Shown here piece after piece: positions 53,303-61,072 of a DNA stretch of 64,000 bases. The notes under the pieces were generated by a model. The model saw only the letters and a list, made by a program, of their open reading frames with translations. It did no database searches and was not told where the DNA came from. A program made the translations under genes and the position numbers. Location of the stretch: assembly GCA_964388575.1 (NCBI GenBank), contig CAYMAZ010000005.1:49735-113734 (forward strand). The letters run 5' to 3'. Each line of letters starts with the position of its first letter. The first letter of the stretch is position 1. Source of the DNA: CAYMAZ01 sp964388575. Its GTDB lineage: Bacteria > Bacteroidota > Bacteroidia > Bacteroidales > DTU049.

Positions 53303-54193
53303 ATGAGAAAAGTAACCATGATTTTTCTAACATTCGCATTGATTGGTTTCTTTGCGAATGCTCAGAACCTGACAAATAAAAAAGGGTTCACAATCCTACC
53401 TGAAGCAGGTGATATTGCACTTGGTTTTGATGCCGTTCCGTTTTTTGATTTCATGCTAAATGCAGCTGACATCATGACAAATGCTGGACAAACTGCTCAA
53501 CATCCCGGTTATGTTAGTGGTTATTCAACAGTTATTGTCGGAAAGTATTTTCTTGAAGATGACCTTGCTGTCAGAGCAAAGTTCGGAATCAATTATGTCA
53601 AAGCAAAAGAAGTCGTTTTCTTTGATAATCCAGCTGATATTTTTGCCAATCCTACTGATCCGGATTCATGGGAAGAAATTTCAGACACTTATGCTGAAAG
53701 TCGGAACGAATGGGTTGTTGGTGGAGGACTCGAATTTCGCCGCGGACATAATCGACTGCAGGGATTTTACGGTGGTGAGCTCCTAGTTTCCTTTCTGAAA
53801 CAGTCTGTTAAGAATGAATATGCTGTTCCACAGGATCTTGATGCAGCTACAAACGGCTATCTGAATGGAGACTTAACTCCCGTTTCAAGCCCACGTATCC
53901 TTACCGGAAAGTTTGGAACTGATTTTGGAATTGGCCTTCGCGGGTTCATTGGCGTTGAATATTTCTTCGCTCCAAAAATGTCCGTTGCAGGCGAATTCGG
54001 ATGGGCATTCGGATATGCAAGTATTGGCCGTTCAAAAGTAGAAGTTGAAACATGGGATCCCGTCAATCAGGTGTCTGAAATCACTGAGGATGAAGGACCA
54101 ACCAAAGAATCTATGTTTGGATTTGCTGTAGATGATGGAATGGGCAGTTTCCTTTCTCCGTCAGCAGCATTAACACTGTATTTCCACTTCTAA
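53303..54193 (+). CDS. Putative outer-membrane beta-barrel protein
   Basis: The 296-residue product has a signal peptide ending near FANAQ. Repeated amphipathic strands and aromatic girdle residues follow, and the final strand ends AALTLYFHF, a Phe-terminated BAM signal. Strands such as VIVGKYFLEDDLAVRAKFGIN and GLEFRRGHNRLQGFYGGELL are typical of OmpA-like or porin-like barrels in this phylum. No specific family is recognised. Confidence 0.78.
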   Translation: MRKVTMIFLTFALIGFFANAQNLTNKKGFTILPEAGDIALGFDAVPFFDFMLNAADIMTNAGQTAQHPGYVSGYSTVIVGKYFLEDDLAVRAKFGINYVKAKEVVFFDNPADIFANPTDPDSWEEISDTYAESRNEWVVGGGLEFRRGHNRLQGFYGGELLVSFLKQSVKNEYAVPQDLDAATNGYLNGDLTPVSSPRILTGKFGTDFGIGLRGFIGVEYFFAPKMSVAGEFGWAFGYASIGRSKVEVETWDPVNQVSEITEDEGPTKESMFGFAVDDGMGSFLSPSAALTLYFHF

Positions 54194-54220
54194 AGTGGAT
54201 GGGGGTTAAATAATAAAAAT

Positions 54221-54249
54221 GGGCTATTTATTAGCCCGTTTTTTTTTCT
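54221..54249 (+). terminator. Rho-independent terminator after the 53303 barrel gene
   Basis: The stem GGGCTA/TAGCCC (54221-54226 and 54232-54237) is followed by a long T tract. Confidence 0.8.
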
Positions 54250-54297
54250 TATTATATTTTTTTTTATTTTTTCCTGAATAATTAAAACTTTTGAATT

Positions 54298-54714
54298 ATG
54301 GGAAAAGGAGATAAAAAAACTAAAAGGGGCAAGATTATTAAAGGTTCCTATGGTAGAAAAAGACCTAAAAGAAAAACAATTGCTGCTGTTGTCAACAAAG
54401 AAAAAGTAAAGAAAAAAGCTGCAAAAACTACTTCTGAAAAGGTTACCAAACAGCCTCAGGTTGTTTCTGAAAAACAGGAAATTGTTGAAACAACAACTGC
54501 AGAACAACAAACTCCTGCCAATATTGAAACTGCGACAGGAAAAGAAACCGAACCTGCTAAAAAGACTGCTAAAAAGACAACGAAGGTAAAAACGGAAGAC
54601 CCTGAAGCTCCCAAAACTGAAAAAAAGAAAGCAACAACCAAAGCTAAAAAAGAGACTACCGCAGCAAAACCTGTAGCAAAAAAAACCACAAAAACAAAAA
54701 AGAAAGAAGAATAA
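54298..54714 (+). CDS. 30S ribosomal protein THX with a histone-H1-like C-terminal extension
   Basis: Residues 1-26 (MGKGDKKTKRGKIIKGSYGRKRPKR) match the small ribosomal protein THX/S31, which normally ends near this point at 25-30 residues. Here the frame continues to 138 residues with a low-complexity Lys/Ala/Thr/Pro tail (EPAKKTAKKTTKVK, KKATTKAKKETTAAK) resembling bacterial histone H1/Hc1 tails. The THX part probably binds at the head of the 30S subunit; the tail may bind RNA or DNA. No stop or frameshift separates the parts, and a terminator follows immediately after the long version. Confidence 0.8.
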   Translation: MGKGDKKTKRGKIIKGSYGRKRPKRKTIAAVVNKEKVKKKAAKTTSEKVTKQPQVVSEKQEIVETTTAEQQTPANIETATGKETEPAKKTAKKTTKVKTEDPEAPKTEKKKATTKAKKETTAAKPVAKKTTKTKKKEE

Positions 54715-54734
54715 TCAATTTCAACAAATATCAA

Positions 54735-54760
54735 AAAGCCGGTCTGACCGGCTTTCTTTA
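54735..54760 (+). terminator. Rho-independent terminator after the THX fusion gene
   Basis: The perfect 9-bp arms 54735-54743 and 54747-54755 surround CTG and are followed by a short T-rich tail. Confidence 0.85.
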
Positions 54761-54842
54761 TCATATGATATCAGAAGCACTATCAGCTGTGAAGGATCAC
54801 AACATCTGATTTCAGGGTGTTGTTTATTTGTTTTAACTTTTG

Positions 54843-54850
54843 TATATTTG
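54843..54850 (+). promoter_or_regulatory. TAnnTTTG -7 box before the zinc-ribbon gene
   Basis: TATATTTG lies 14 bp before the ATG at 54865 and downstream of the alternative start at 54817, supporting the later start. Confidence 0.6.
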
Positions 54851-54864
54851 CAATAAAAGCGACC

Positions 54865-55326
54865 ATGAAAAACAAATCATCACATCAGGAAACAAAAAAA
54901 CAATGTAAGGAAAGTGCCTGTTATGTTTGCCCTCACTGCTATGCATATTTGAATGTAGGAAATCAGTTGATATTCAAAGTTATTACAAAAGAAAACACAC
55001 AGGGACTTGTTATTTTGAACAACAAGCCAGGGAATTTTGAAAGTGTTACCGGCCCCGGAATTGAAAAAATTGAAGGTGATTTGTATACTTTCTGTTGTCC
55101 TGTATGTAATCATACTCTTCATGACAATAATATGAATGAAAAACTTGTTAAGATATTGATGATCAGTGATGATCAGATTATGCATGAAATTTATTTTTCA
55201 GGAATATTCGGTGAAGAATGCACTTATGTTATCCGTCAGGGAAAAGTTCGTTTTTTTGGCAAACATTATCAGGAATATCTGAATCAGATCGAACAATACA
55301 AAAACTATTATGACAGCAAAATCTGA
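54865..55326 (+). CDS. Zinc-ribbon hypothetical protein
   Basis: The 153-residue product has no signal peptide or membrane segment. Two CxxC pairs (CPHC near residue 22 and CPVC near 80) are spaced like a split zinc ribbon. They surround a beta-rich insert (LIFKVITKENTQGLVILNN). The C-terminal half has a strand-helix pattern ending YLNQIEQYKNYYDSKI. I do not recognise the family. A nucleic-acid- or protein-binding role is plausible, but only the zinc-site arrangement supports it. Confidence 0.7.
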   Translation: MKNKSSHQETKKQCKESACYVCPHCYAYLNVGNQLIFKVITKENTQGLVILNNKPGNFESVTGPGIEKIEGDLYTFCCPVCNHTLHDNNMNEKLVKILMISDDQIMHEIYFSGIFGEECTYVIRQGKVRFFGKHYQEYLNQIEQYKNYYDSKI

Positions 55327-55343
55327 ACACTGAAATTCTGTTA

Positions 55344-56258
55344 TCATGAAATTCTTTGCAGAATCTCTTTTTTCCGTTCTTCCTGCTCCATTGCACCATC
55401 AATCCATTCAATATTGACACCAAGACGCTCCATTCTTCGGAACCATGACATTTGTCTTTTGGCAAACTGCTGTATTGCAGTGCATAATTTATCAGTCATT
55501 TCTTCTTTTGTCAATTTGCCCATAAGATACAAAGTGACAAATTTGTATTCAAGCCCGAAAGCAATCAGGCGCTCGTGAGAAACACCCTGACCAAGCAATG
55601 TCTCAACTTCATCGATCATTCCGCTTTCAAGCCTTGAACTCAATCTATGTGCAATGCGACTTCTGATTTGTTCTCTTGGGAGCATCACGCCAAAAACTCT
55701 GGAATCCCGGATTCTTAATTGTTCATGACCTGAATCAAATTGATTGTGATACTCTTGTATTTCAATTGCTCTAATTAATCTGGCTCTATCGATTAAATCT
55801 GTTTTATTATGGACTTTTCTTATGGATTGTAATTGTTCAGCCAATTCCTCAATTGTTTTTCCTGAAAGAATACTTCTAAGCTCGGTATTTTCCGGAACTT
55901 CAACAAAAAAATAATCCCTCAACACGGCATCCAGATACAGTCCTGTTCCTCCGCACAAAACAGGAAGCTTCTTTCTCGAAATAATCTCCGGGACAATGTT
56001 CATAAACAGCTTTTTAAACCGGAACACATGAAATTCCTCTGCAGGATGGGCAACATCAATAATATGAAAAGGAATCTGTCGCCCGTTTACAACATAGTCA
56101 TCCAAATCCTTGCCTGTACCGATGGTCATTCCCTGAAACACCTGACGGGAATCAGCACTCAGAATTTCACCTTCAAGGGTATCAGCAAGCAGTGCAGCAA
56201 GTCTTGTTTTCCCAACAGCAGTTGGACCCAAAATGGTTATGAGCCGAGGTATTTCCAT
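55344..56258 (-). CDS. miaA: tRNA dimethylallyltransferase
   Basis: The 304-residue enzyme adds the isopentenyl group to A37 of tRNAs reading UNN codons. Motifs are the P-loop LGPTAVGKTRLAALLA, the DSRQVFQGMTIGTGK pocket, CGGTGLYLDAVL and the C-terminal QFAKRQMSWFRRM. Length is normal. Its 5' end overlaps the 3' end of the GT2 gene by 22 bp on the same strand, so it is probably translated from the LolC-GT2-miaA message. Confidence 0.95.
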   Translation of the reverse strand: MEIPRLITILGPTAVGKTRLAALLADTLEGEILSADSRQVFQGMTIGTGKDLDDYVVNGRQIPFHIIDVAHPAEEFHVFRFKKLFMNIVPEIISRKKLPVLCGGTGLYLDAVLRDYFFVEVPENTELRSILSGKTIEELAEQLQSIRKVHNKTDLIDRARLIRAIEIQEYHNQFDSGHEQLRIRDSRVFGVMLPREQIRSRIAHRLSSRLESGMIDEVETLLGQGVSHERLIAFGLEYKFVTLYLMGKLTKEEMTDKLCTAIQQFAKRQMSWFRRMERLGVNIEWIDGAMEQEERKKEILQRIS

Positions 56259-57520
56259 CGGTCCTGATGTTTTTTTGAGATTTTGTCAATGTTTTCAATC
56301 TCATCATTTTTTCTATAATCCATTTCGATCTGAAACATCTGATCTCTTAGTTCATTCAGCTTTTTGACAGAGGATTTTGAAAAGTCCACATCGTTTAAAA
56401 ATTCAAATGATTTTTGTGCATCAGAATGATAGTGAGATAGATAATTATACATGAAATCCGGTTTTGGTTCCACTACTTTCTGTTTAAAATGGAAAAATCG
56501 CAAAAACTGCAAAATTCTGAGACCATCAAATTTGATATGACACGAATGAATAAATCTGAGCTTGTCGGGACTATTTTGTCTCAATTCATCCCACAAACTT
56601 CCTGGATCCTGTCCAAATGACACACGAATGAATTCATCAGCTACAGTGGAAATATTCTCTTCATACAAAACATGAAAGTCTTTATAAAGTGATAAAATCA
56701 TATCAAACAGCTCTGGCTTGTAAAATGGATATGATGTCCAGTCACCGGTTCGTCCTTTGATCAGAGCAGGGCCTGTCCCAAAAAAAACACGGTTTGAATA
56801 TCTTGTTGCCGGATACACACTTTCTTCGTTGTAGTGTATTACACGTCCTGATTTTCTGAGTTTTTGCAACAGATAAAAATCTTCTCCGCTGAATTTTGGT
56901 GCGACACCGCTGATTTTCCTGTATGCACCCACCGAAAAAGAGATGGCAGAACCCAGAGCTGTAAAATTATAGGGAGACCCTATTCGCCATAGATTCAGAG
57001 CATAATACCTCATATAAATCTCATAGCGCAACATAAGTCTGTTCAGTTCTCTATCTGTGGTGAGGGGATGATAATATGGATTTGACAAGGCTGTCGCTTC
57101 AGGAAATGTACTAAACTTATTAACAATGTTCTGAAAATAGTCATCATTAAATTTCGTATCTGCATCCATGCACACAATGATGTCTTCATCATGTGCAATT
57201 TTCATAATCTCATCGAACAGTACCTTCCTTGCCCACCCTACCCCGTAGTTTTTCTCATCCCACCCTTTTCCGGCAGAAGATTTATCTATCACATTCAGCA
57301 TTATATCATCTACGTTTCCAAGCATTTCCAGAGTCTTTCTGTTGCTTTCTACTACTTCGGCATATGCTGGTGCATGATGATAAATCTCAGGCTGATTGAC
57401 ACAAACAAACAAATGAAATGTCCTGTAAGTTTGTCTGCGAATACAATCCAGAGTTTTCCTAATAACAGAATATTCATCCATCGCAGGCAGGGCCACATAT
57501 AAAATTGGATTTTGCTTCAT
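56237..57520 (-). CDS. Family 2 glycosyltransferase
   Basis: The 427-residue GT-A enzyme has an N-terminal LYVALPAMDEYSVIRKTLDCIRRQTY, a DXD metal site in IIVCMDADTKFND and the acceptor-loop SGEDFYLLQKLRKSGR. It has no strong membrane helices. It starts 6 bp after the LolC-like gene and overlaps miaA by 22 bp. The donor sugar and acceptor are unknown; a cell-surface glycan role is likely. Confidence 0.88.
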   Translation of the reverse strand: MKQNPILYVALPAMDEYSVIRKTLDCIRRQTYRTFHLFVCVNQPEIYHHAPAYAEVVESNRKTLEMLGNVDDIMLNVIDKSSAGKGWDEKNYGVGWARKVLFDEIMKIAHDEDIIVCMDADTKFNDDYFQNIVNKFSTFPEATALSNPYYHPLTTDRELNRLMLRYEIYMRYYALNLWRIGSPYNFTALGSAISFSVGAYRKISGVAPKFSGEDFYLLQKLRKSGRVIHYNEESVYPATRYSNRVFFGTGPALIKGRTGDWTSYPFYKPELFDMILSLYKDFHVLYEENISTVADEFIRVSFGQDPGSLWDELRQNSPDKLRFIHSCHIKFDGLRILQFLRFFHFKQKVVEPKPDFMYNYLSHYHSDAQKSFEFLNDVDFSKSSVKKLNELRDQMFQIEMDYRKNDEIENIDKISKKHQDRWKYLGS

Positions 57521-57526
57521 GATGCG

Positions 57527-58757
57527 CTATTTTAATCGAAGTGTTTGAGCAGGATAAATTCTGGAAATTATCATTGAAGGGAGAACCATAAAAATCATCC
57601 CTGATACAAAAACAATAAAATTGACAGTCAAAAGACTCAGCCAGTCAAAATAAACAGGAACTGTAGATACATAGTATGTATCCTGATCCAAACTCATCAG
57701 ATGAAATCTGCTTTGAAGAAATGCAATCATAAAACCAATGGCATTTCCGATTAGTAATCCCTTCAGCAAAACGACAAGTGAGATGTACTGAAAAATTCGT
57801 CTGATGCGCATATTTGATGCTCCAAATGATTTCATGATCCCAATTGCAGATGTCTTCTCAAGAATTCTGATCAGTAAAATGGTTATAATATTAATCATTG
57901 CCACAACCATCATGATTACAATTATTACGATCACATTCATATCAAGCAGATCCAGCCAGTTGAAAATATCAGNNNNNNNNNNCCCGCACATTCCAGACTT
58001 CCAAATCATAATCAAGGTTTAATGCTAACATTCTGGTCATTTTGTCCATCTGATCATATTTGTCAATCAGAACCTCAAGCAAGCCCGTTTCGTTGGCCGC
58101 CCACCTGTTCAGTTGTTGAATGTGCCCCAAATCGCCGAACATATACTTTTTATCAAACTCACTCAACCCAGTATCAAATATACCCGAAATGGTTAACCTT
58201 CTACCTCTCGGTTGATTTTCCCCTGGAAGCAGAAAATACATTCTTAACACATCACCTGTGTTGAGTTGCATCCTGGTTGCAGTGATTTTTGAAATTGCTA
58301 CTTCATTACTCACCATTTCAGGCCTGATATCAGGAAAATGTCCTTCAACCATTGCCTCTTCAATAAAGTCTTTGTAATATTCATGGTTTACACCTTTAAA
58401 AATGCACCCCTCAATCTGATTTTCTGTTTTGATGATTCCCGATCTCTCAGCTGTTGGGTGTAAACTGATAATACCACTTGTATGATTTTTAATCTGAACA
58501 ATGTCCTCACGATCAAACTGTAATGCAACCTGCTGATCAACAGCTGATGTCTGAAAGGGTTTCACTCTGATATGTCCGGAATATCCAATAACCTTATTTC
58601 TGATTTCCAGCTGAAACCCTTTCACTATCACCACAGAGATGATCATCACGGCAACACTCATGGCTATTCCGGCAGTTGCAATACGGATAACAGGTCCTGA
58701 AAATGAACCTTTGTAAACCCTGACAAAACGATGACCAATAAATGTCGTTATCCCCAT
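57527..58757 (-). CDS. LolC/E-like ABC transporter permease, interrupted by an assembly gap
   Basis: The gene is split by ten Ns (57973-57982) but both sides belong to one FtsX/LolC-type permease. The first half has one N-terminal membrane helix (IRIATAGIAMSVAVMIISVVIV) and a periplasmic MacB-PCD-like domain. The second half has three membrane helices, including IMKSFGASNMRIRRIF, the conserved coupling segment. It would move lipoproteins (LolCDE-like) or another envelope substrate with an ATPase encoded elsewhere. The start at 58757 (MGITTF) is preferred over 58787 because the promoter box lies between. Some sequence is missing at the gap. Confidence 0.85.
57973..57982. other. Assembly gap (10 N) inside the LolC-like permease gene
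   Basis: Ten consecutive N characters mark a scaffold join. The permease reading frame is interrupted here. Confidence 0.99.
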
Positions 58758-58776
58758 TCCTTTAGAAATTGAATCA

Positions 58777-58784
58777 CAAAAATA
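58777..58784 (-). promoter_or_regulatory. TAnnTTTG -7 box before the LolC-GT2-miaA unit
   Basis: The minus strand reads TATTTTTG, 19 bp before the ATG at 58757. Confidence 0.6.
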
Positions 58785-58856
58785 CAATAATTTCTCTCAG
58801 TTCAGGCTTCCAAAATTAAACCAGAAACCCTGAGGTAAATTATAATGATTTTTGCG

Positions 58857-58864
58857 TATTTTTG
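58857..58864 (+). promoter_or_regulatory. TAnnTTTG -7 box before the NamZ-like gene
   Basis: TATTTTTG lies 11 bp upstream of the ATG at 58876 and overlaps the TTG-started extension at 58852, which is therefore unlikely. The predicted leader is very short. Confidence 0.6.
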
Positions 58865-58875
58865 TGAAAAACAAA

Positions 58876-60114
58876 ATGAAAGCTGTTCTACAATTTATAA
58901 ATATGCATTTTCCACTGGTCCTTATTTTCTTATTCACTTCCTCCTGTCACAGTCATGAATACAATCACGACGACAGTCAACAGGATCATGTTGCTGTTGA
59001 AAAAAGCATCCTGACAGGTGCTGAACAAACTGAGCTTTATTTTCCAATGCTTGTAAACAAAAACATCGGTATTGTTACCAATCAGACCGGAATAATCGGA
59101 AAGACTCATCTCATTGACTCACTTGTGTCATCCGGTTTTAATATTCTAAAAATATTTGCTCCTGAACATGGTTTTCGTGGACATGCAGAAGCCGGTGAAA
59201 AAATTCAATCAGACCGGGATCCTCTTACCGAAATTCGTATTATTTCCCTGTATGGAAGCAATTTTAAACCCAAACAGTCAGATCTGGACGAAATTGACCT
59301 GATGATCTTTGACATTCAGGATGTTGGTGTTCGATTCTACACATATATATCAACCATGCATTATATCATGGAGGCCTGTGCTGAAGCCAAAATCCCTTTA
59401 CTCATTCTTGATCGACCCAATCCAAACGGTTTTTATGTTGACGGGCCTGTGCTCCAGCCTGAATTCAAATCATTTATCGGAATGCATCCAATTCCTGTTG
59501 TACACGGTATGACTATCGGAGAACTTGCATTGATGATTAATGGGGAGAAATGGCTTGCTCACGGAATCCAATGCCAGCTAACCGTCATTCCGGTTGCAAA
59601 CTACACACATAAATCGTTGTACAAACTTCCTGTGGCACCCTCCCCAAATCTTCCAACCATGGAATCTGTATATCTCTATCCAGGTCTTTGTTTCTTTGAA
59701 GGTACGGTGATGAGTGTCGGACGTGGCACTGAAAGACCTTTCGAAATATTCGGACACCCTTTGTATCCTGACAGAACATTTAGTTTCACTCCTGTCAGCA
59801 AGCCCGGATTTGCTGTCAACCCTCCTTTTATGAATGAAGAATGCTTCGGAAAAGACCTACAAAACGATGCTGACAGCCTCATCATTTCACCCCGACTGGA
59901 ACTAAAATGGCTCATTGAGTCTTATCAGCTGCTGCAAAGTAAAACAGATTTCTTCAGAAGCAATATGTTTGATAAACTCGCCGGATCCTCAATACTCAGA
60001 AATCAAATTTCTGAAGGCAAAACAATTGAAGAAATCAGAATATCATGGAGGCACGATCTGCAGGATTTCAAACAAAAACGAAAACGCTACCTTCTTTACG
60101 ATGATTTCGAATAG
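58876..60114 (+). CDS. NamZ-like exo-beta-N-acetylmuramidase (DUF1343) lipoprotein
   Basis: The 412-residue protein has a lipoprotein signal (FLFTSSC) and a DUF1343/NamZ domain from about residue 45. Motifs are VNKNIGIVTNQTGI, KIFAPEHGFRGHAEAG, MIFDIQDVGVRFYTYISTM, ILDRPNPNG and the C-terminal EGTVMSVGRGTERPFE. Members (GH171) remove terminal MurNAc from peptidoglycan fragments during cell-wall recycling. Location is at the inner face of the outer membrane or in the periplasm. It diverges from the LolC-like operon and stands alone. Confidence 0.92.
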   Translation: MKAVLQFINMHFPLVLIFLFTSSCHSHEYNHDDSQQDHVAVEKSILTGAEQTELYFPMLVNKNIGIVTNQTGIIGKTHLIDSLVSSGFNILKIFAPEHGFRGHAEAGEKIQSDRDPLTEIRIISLYGSNFKPKQSDLDEIDLMIFDIQDVGVRFYTYISTMHYIMEACAEAKIPLLILDRPNPNGFYVDGPVLQPEFKSFIGMHPIPVVHGMTIGELALMINGEKWLAHGIQCQLTVIPVANYTHKSLYKLPVAPSPNLPTMESVYLYPGLCFFEGTVMSVGRGTERPFEIFGHPLYPDRTFSFTPVSKPGFAVNPPFMNEECFGKDLQNDADSLIISPRLELKWLIESYQLLQSKTDFFRSNMFDKLAGSSILRNQISEGKTIEEIRISWRHDLQDFKQKRKRYLLYDDFE

Positions 60115-60211
60115 AACATGGATTTTCCACAGGGTTTATTATTATCGGTTGGCAGACATAAATATCATGTTTTTGCGTTACCTATATGCATTCAACAAGA
60201 GAATTTCTGAT

Positions 60212-60219
60212 TAATTTTG
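60212..60219 (+). promoter_or_regulatory. TAnnTTTG -7 box before the 60234 barrel gene
   Basis: TAATTTTG lies 14 bp before the ATG at 60234, inside the longer frame from 60186, and supports the later start. Confidence 0.6.
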
Positions 60220-60233
60220 CATTTTTCAAATTG

Positions 60234-60986
60234 ATGAACAGAATAATTTTAACCGTCTTTTCAATATTATTTGTGCTTTCAGGTCTGATTGTTTCTGCCC
60301 AGAACAGAACTGTTGTGTTTGGCATTCATATAGAACCAGTTATTCCAAGCAGAATGTTCAGAATACAAACTGAAGATATTATCAGAGATCAGGTTACATT
60401 TTCGATCATTCCAAAAACAGGTTATCTTTTCGGAACCCATCTTTCTGTGAATGTCAGCAGGCGGTTTACTTTAGAATCAGGCATCAATCTGATTAAAAGA
60501 GATATAGACATTCAAGCAACAGAACAGAATCTGAACAGCAAAACACTTGGTTTCAACATTCATAATTTTGAAATACCACTGGCCTCAACCTTTTATGTCA
60601 GACTGACAAACAAACTATATATGGGGCAAACGGTTGGTTTTTCCTTTCAGATGTTGCCATCACACTTAACGAGTAAAATGAGCTGGACAGACTCTTCGGG
60701 TGTTCTATCAAAATTTGAACAACTTTCAATTAGAAGAAGCTGGTTTGTGCCTTCATTCAAAGGAAGTGTCGGTTTTGAATACAGAACAAATGAAAACGGG
60801 TTTATCTATCTTGGTGCGGTATATCATCTTTTTACCAAACTCTACACAACACAGATCACATATAAAACCAGTACAATTGATGAGATTTTTGATGTAAAAC
60901 CTCAAAGTGACTTTTTTGGAATTATACTCAGATACAGCTTCCCCCCCAGTCCCCTAATGAAAAATCAGAAAAAAGTAAAAAAATAA
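60234..60986 (+). CDS. Putative PorT-like outer-membrane beta-barrel protein
   Basis: The 250-residue protein has a signal peptide (FSILFVLSGLIVSAQ) starting at 60234. It then has alternating strands with the small-barrel pattern of Bacteroidota outer_membrane_beta-barrel families: FGIHIEPVIPSRMF, TGYLFGTHLSVNVSRRFTLESGINLI, GSVGFEYRTNENGFIYLGAVYHL and a terminal GIILRYSF strand. A short Lys-rich tail follows. It resembles PorT-family barrels in layout, but a T9SS role is only a guess. Confidence 0.72.
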   Translation: MNRIILTVFSILFVLSGLIVSAQNRTVVFGIHIEPVIPSRMFRIQTEDIIRDQVTFSIIPKTGYLFGTHLSVNVSRRFTLESGINLIKRDIDIQATEQNLNSKTLGFNIHNFEIPLASTFYVRLTNKLYMGQTVGFSFQMLPSHLTSKMSWTDSSGVLSKFEQLSIRRSWFVPSFKGSVGFEYRTNENGFIYLGAVYHLFTKLYTTQITYKTSTIDEIFDVKPQSDFFGIILRYSFPPSPLMKNQKKVKK

Positions 60987-61045
60987 CACCTCGATTTTTT
61001 ATCAAATTTCTTGAAGGAAATTTCAATCGTTTCATTAAAAAATCA

Positions 61046-61053
61046 TAAGTTTG
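61046..61053 (+). promoter_or_regulatory. TAnnTTTG -7 box before the TMTC-like gene
   Basis: TAAGTTTG lies 19 bp upstream of the ATG at 61073. Confidence 0.55.
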
Positions 61054-61072
61054 TCAGGCAAAATACTGAAGC

